From NCBI GenBank assembly GCA_965214625.1, contig OZ243962.1, positions 2,232,001 through 2,296,000 on the forward strand: a DNA stretch of 64,000 nt, in the 5' to 3' direction. Under the pieces are notes generated by a model. That model saw nothing but the letters and a program-made list of their open reading frames with translations. It did no database searches and was not told where the DNA came from. Made by a program: the position numbers and the translations under genes. Shown here in pieces: positions 61,728 to 64,000 of this stretch. Origin of the DNA: G965214625 sp965214625. GTDB taxonomy: Bacteria > Pseudomonadota > Gammaproteobacteria > Arenicellales > Poriferihabitantaceae. How positions within the stretch are numbered: position 1 is the first letter of the stretch; the number at the start of each line of letters is the position of its first letter.

Positions 61728-62964
61728 TCATGGTGGTGACCACAGTGCCGAAACCGGAACCGCGGCCAGTCGCCTGTCGAATGGAACGCTGATTTCGTGG
61801 TCGTACAGGACGAGTCCCATCACGAATTTCTCGCCAACACCCGCCGCAAGGCGGCGAAGACCCGAAAAATCGCTTGCTGTCACAGTCGCCCCGGCTTTCA
61901 CTGCGCATCCAACGACCTCTCCTCGGCTGTTTTCGATCACGATATCGACTTCGTTACGTTCCTTGTCGCGGAAGTGCGAAAACATATAGCGATCAGTAGC
62001 CCAGGTTGAGAGCTTGAGAAACTCACCCAGAACGAAGGTTTCCAGCAATGGCCCAAAGGGGGTCCGGTCGTGACGCAGGCGATCAGGCGTGATTCCTCTC
62101 AATGCAGCGAGTAATCCGGAATCCAGGAAATGTAGTTTGGGCGATTTCGTCAGGCGTTTCAGGGTGTTTGTGAACCAAGGCGACAGCGAATACACCAAAA
62201 AGAGGTTTTCGAAGATACGCATGTACTTTTGGGTGGTTACATGATTTATTCCAAGTAACGCGCCGAACCGGGAAGTGTTTGCAAGTTGTCCTGAGTGTTC
62301 GGCAAGGATACGTAATAACCGTGGCATCGAATCCAGTTTCTGGATTTGGGTGATATCCCGCACATCACGCTGAACGATTGCTTCAACATAATCCAAGTGC
62401 CAATCCTGTCGCCGCCGCCATCGCGAACGGGCCAATGCTTCCGGATAGCCGCCCGCGAAAACGGTTTTCCATCAGATCATCACCAATGCATGGGTTGCCT
62501 GATGTCGGCAGTTCACCGGCAAACACCCTGTCAAGGAAAGAGGGCAGTGTGTTGTGCAATTCTGCCTGGGCCAAAGGCAGCAAGCGAATGATTTCCATGC
62601 GTCCGGCCAGCGAATCTGCAACACGCGGGAGCGTCATCAGGTTTGCCGAGCCAGTGAGCAGGAACCGTCCCGGCCGTGGGTCCGCGTCTACGATTGATTT
62701 GATGGCCAGGAGGAGATCCGGCGCACGCTGGATTTCGTCGATGGCCACCTGGTCGAAGCCACGCAGGAAACCGACCGGATCGGACAATGCCGCACGACGG
62801 GTTGTAATGTCATCAAGAGAAACGAAAGGGATGGAGTCACCCGCAATCCGCCGTACCAGCGTCGTCTTCCCCGATTGTCGCGGACCGCACAGAAAAACGA
62901 CCCGGGCGTCGCTCAGGGCTTCTTGAACCCGATGCTCAACGAAACGTGGATACATGTCTCTCAT
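61728..62964 (-). pseudogene. DUF4143-type AAA ATPase, frameshifted
   Basis: An ATP-binding protein of the AAA/DUF4143 family found mostly in mobile or toxin-antitoxin-like contexts. The N-terminal part (62964 to about 62460) has the Walker A GPRQSGKT (residues 27-34), VAIDEIQ and LLTGSANLM. The frame then shifts near 62458-62472, and the second part reads FAGGYPEALARSRWRRRQDWHLDYVEAIVQRDV, then the DUF4143 domain, to 61728. Both halves are otherwise intact, so this is a recent single-base change or a sequencing error. If real, no full protein is made. Confidence 0.82.
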
Positions 62965-63316
62965 GAATAGTTGACCATTTGAAAGTCAATACTCGACAAA
63001 TTGAAAATATATTGTTGTCTGATTGAAATAATAGTGCTTGATCAATGATCACAGAGAGCCGTCAGCAGACGCGAAGAGAGTGTCCTCGTACTTCGGGTAC
63101 GTGGAGGGTGGTCATGAAATGGCCTCGGCCCGGCAAGCGACACCTTGCGAGAACCGGGGCTTGTGGTAGCCACCCGAAAGACGGTCTGTTATTGAGTGCA
63201 AGGTCTTATCGGATGACCGATCCGACCATCACGATCCGAAATCACGGGTGTCGCTGGTCGTCGACAACACGGTTAAATCGTTGCTTTCTGAGAAGAACCA
63301 AGCGACGAGCTTTTTT
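62965..63316. other. intergenic region with a UUCG hairpin
   Basis: About 350 nt with no supported gene. A CGTAC-TTCGG-GTACG hairpin (63087-63101) with a UUCG-type loop stands in a GC-rich stretch. It may be part of a structured RNA, but no known family could be matched by eye. Confidence 0.35.
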
Positions 63317-64000
63317 TCAGGAAAAACGATTTGCTCTGAATGGATACAGGTCGATGGTGGGTGTTTCACCCGCGATGAGTTCAGCGATCAATTTTCCGGT
63401 CACTCCCGCCAGGGTGAGGCCGATATGCTGGTGTCCAAAGGCATAGAACAGGTGTCTGGACGTTATACCCGGACCGATAACCGGTAGCGCATCAGGCAAC
63501 GTGGGCCTGAAACCCAGCCAATCCGATTCAGGGGCTTCAGTGAGGCCGAGCATCTGCGTTGCCTTGTGTTTCAGAAAGTCAATATGCTGTTGGCTTTTGG
63601 GCTGATGAAGTCCGGCAATCTCAACCGTGCCGGCCAGTCGGAGACCTTCGTTCATTGGTGTAGCATAAATTGCCGCTTCCGCCCAACTGACCGGCCGCGT
63701 CAGCAGGGATTCTCTTCCCCTGTATTGGATGTGGTAGCCTCTCTCGGTATCCAGCGGCAGCTTTTCCAAACCGGTTCCGGTGATCTGCGTGGAAAACGCG
63801 CCACTGCAGATGACGGCTTTATCTGCGGACATCACCCTGCCGTTGTGCAGGTGTATCTCGATACCGTCGGGAGCGCCTGCAATCCGTTTTGCGTGACAGG
63901 CCTCGTATCGTCCTTGTCGTGCCTGAAACGTATCGAAGTAACGTGTGGTCAGGGTCTGGGGATTGAGGACCAGTCGTCCCGTTTCGAACAACAGACCGTT
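63317..64000 (-). CDS. DadA-like FAD-dependent oxidoreductase (5' partial)
   Basis: The C-terminal part of a D-amino-acid dehydrogenase-type flavoprotein; the frame is open to the window edge and the N-terminal FAD-binding motif is outside. Visible blocks are NPQTLTTRYFDTFQARQGRYEA, AVICSGAFSTQITGTGLEKLPLDTERGYHIQY, RLAGTVEIAG, and DWLGFRPTLPDALPVIGPG followed by FGHQHIGLTLAGVTGKLIAELI. Family members oxidise D-amino acids, hydroxyproline or related amines at the membrane. The gene lies near other amine-catabolic genes but its substrate is not known. Confidence 0.85.
   Translation of the reverse strand, partial: NGLLFETGRLVLNPQTLTTRYFDTFQARQGRYEACHAKRIAGAPDGIEIHLHNGRVMSADKAVICSGAFSTQITGTGLEKLPLDTERGYHIQYRGRESLLTRPVSWAEAAIYATPMNEGLRLAGTVEIAGLHQPKSQQHIDFLKHKATQMLGLTEAPESDWLGFRPTLPDALPVIGPGITSRHLFYAFGHQHIGLTLAGVTGKLIAELIAGETPTIDLYPFRANRFS

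Overview
The window looks like chromosome from a gammaproteobacterium of about 50% GC, probably marine or host-associated. The evidence is a Pseudomonas-like lipopolysaccharide (LPS) inner-core gene set (WaaG, WaaP and InaA/Kdo-kinase-like proteins), the two-subunit glycyl-tRNA synthetase glyQS, the ppsA/ppsR pair, pdxA-rsmA, a sigma-32-type promoter at clpB, and a catabolic half rich in methylated-amine and compatible-solute enzymes plus a TRAP transporter. This placement is inferred from gene content only. No rRNA, tRNA or CRISPR array was seen.

Layout. 1-14.2 kb: an LPS kinase fragment; groES-groEL under a perfect CIRCE operator; a DUF2062 membrane protein; then a forward run of galE, a waaG-waaP fusion, a second LPS kinase, a Tal-Pgi-type phosphoglucose isomerase, glyQ, glyS, a MazG-like protein, gmhB and plsC. 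Much of this run serves LPS core and envelope synthesis. 14.3-24.8 kb: housekeeping genes rsmA, pdxA, atl, glmU and ppsA (reverse), then ppsR and clpB (forward), then GIY-YIG and SprT-like genes (reverse). 25.3-29 kb: a gene-poor, decaying segment with 1.2 kb of apparently non-coding DNA, a secreted TPR protein and a broken ISNCY-type transposase.

29-45 kb: metabolic genes. These include a glutamine amidotransferase, a DUF6351 hydrolase, a reverse TPP-enzyme/SDR/CaiB-type CoA-transferase group, sufS-sufE, a dienelactone hydrolase, a DUF3014 protein, a HAD phosphatase, an HSL-type esterase, a DoeA-like ectoine hydrolase, an ADP-ribosylglycohydrolase and a DnaQ-like exonuclease. 45-57 kb: the most distinctive module. 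A TetR regulator, a 2OG-Fe(II) oxygenase and a class III aminotransferase run leftward. A non-pyrrolysine MttB-family methyltransferase and two tandem FAD/GcvT (dimethylglycine dehydrogenase-like) proteins run rightward from the shared control region. A phosphonate monoester hydrolase-type sulfatase-fold enzyme and an XRE-2TM regulator follow. The layout suggests inducible demethylation of a quaternary or tertiary amine, with one-carbon units passed to a folate-type carrier; substrate and product are not shown by the sequence.

57-64 kb: a remnant of an RloA/RloB defence pair, a complete TRAP transporter (dctQ-dctM-dctP), a frameshifted DUF4143 ATPase and the C-terminal part of a DadA-like FAD oxidoreductase running off the window. 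Several decayed genes (transposase, rloAB, DUF4143 ATPase) mark 25-29 kb and 57-63 kb as accessory DNA.
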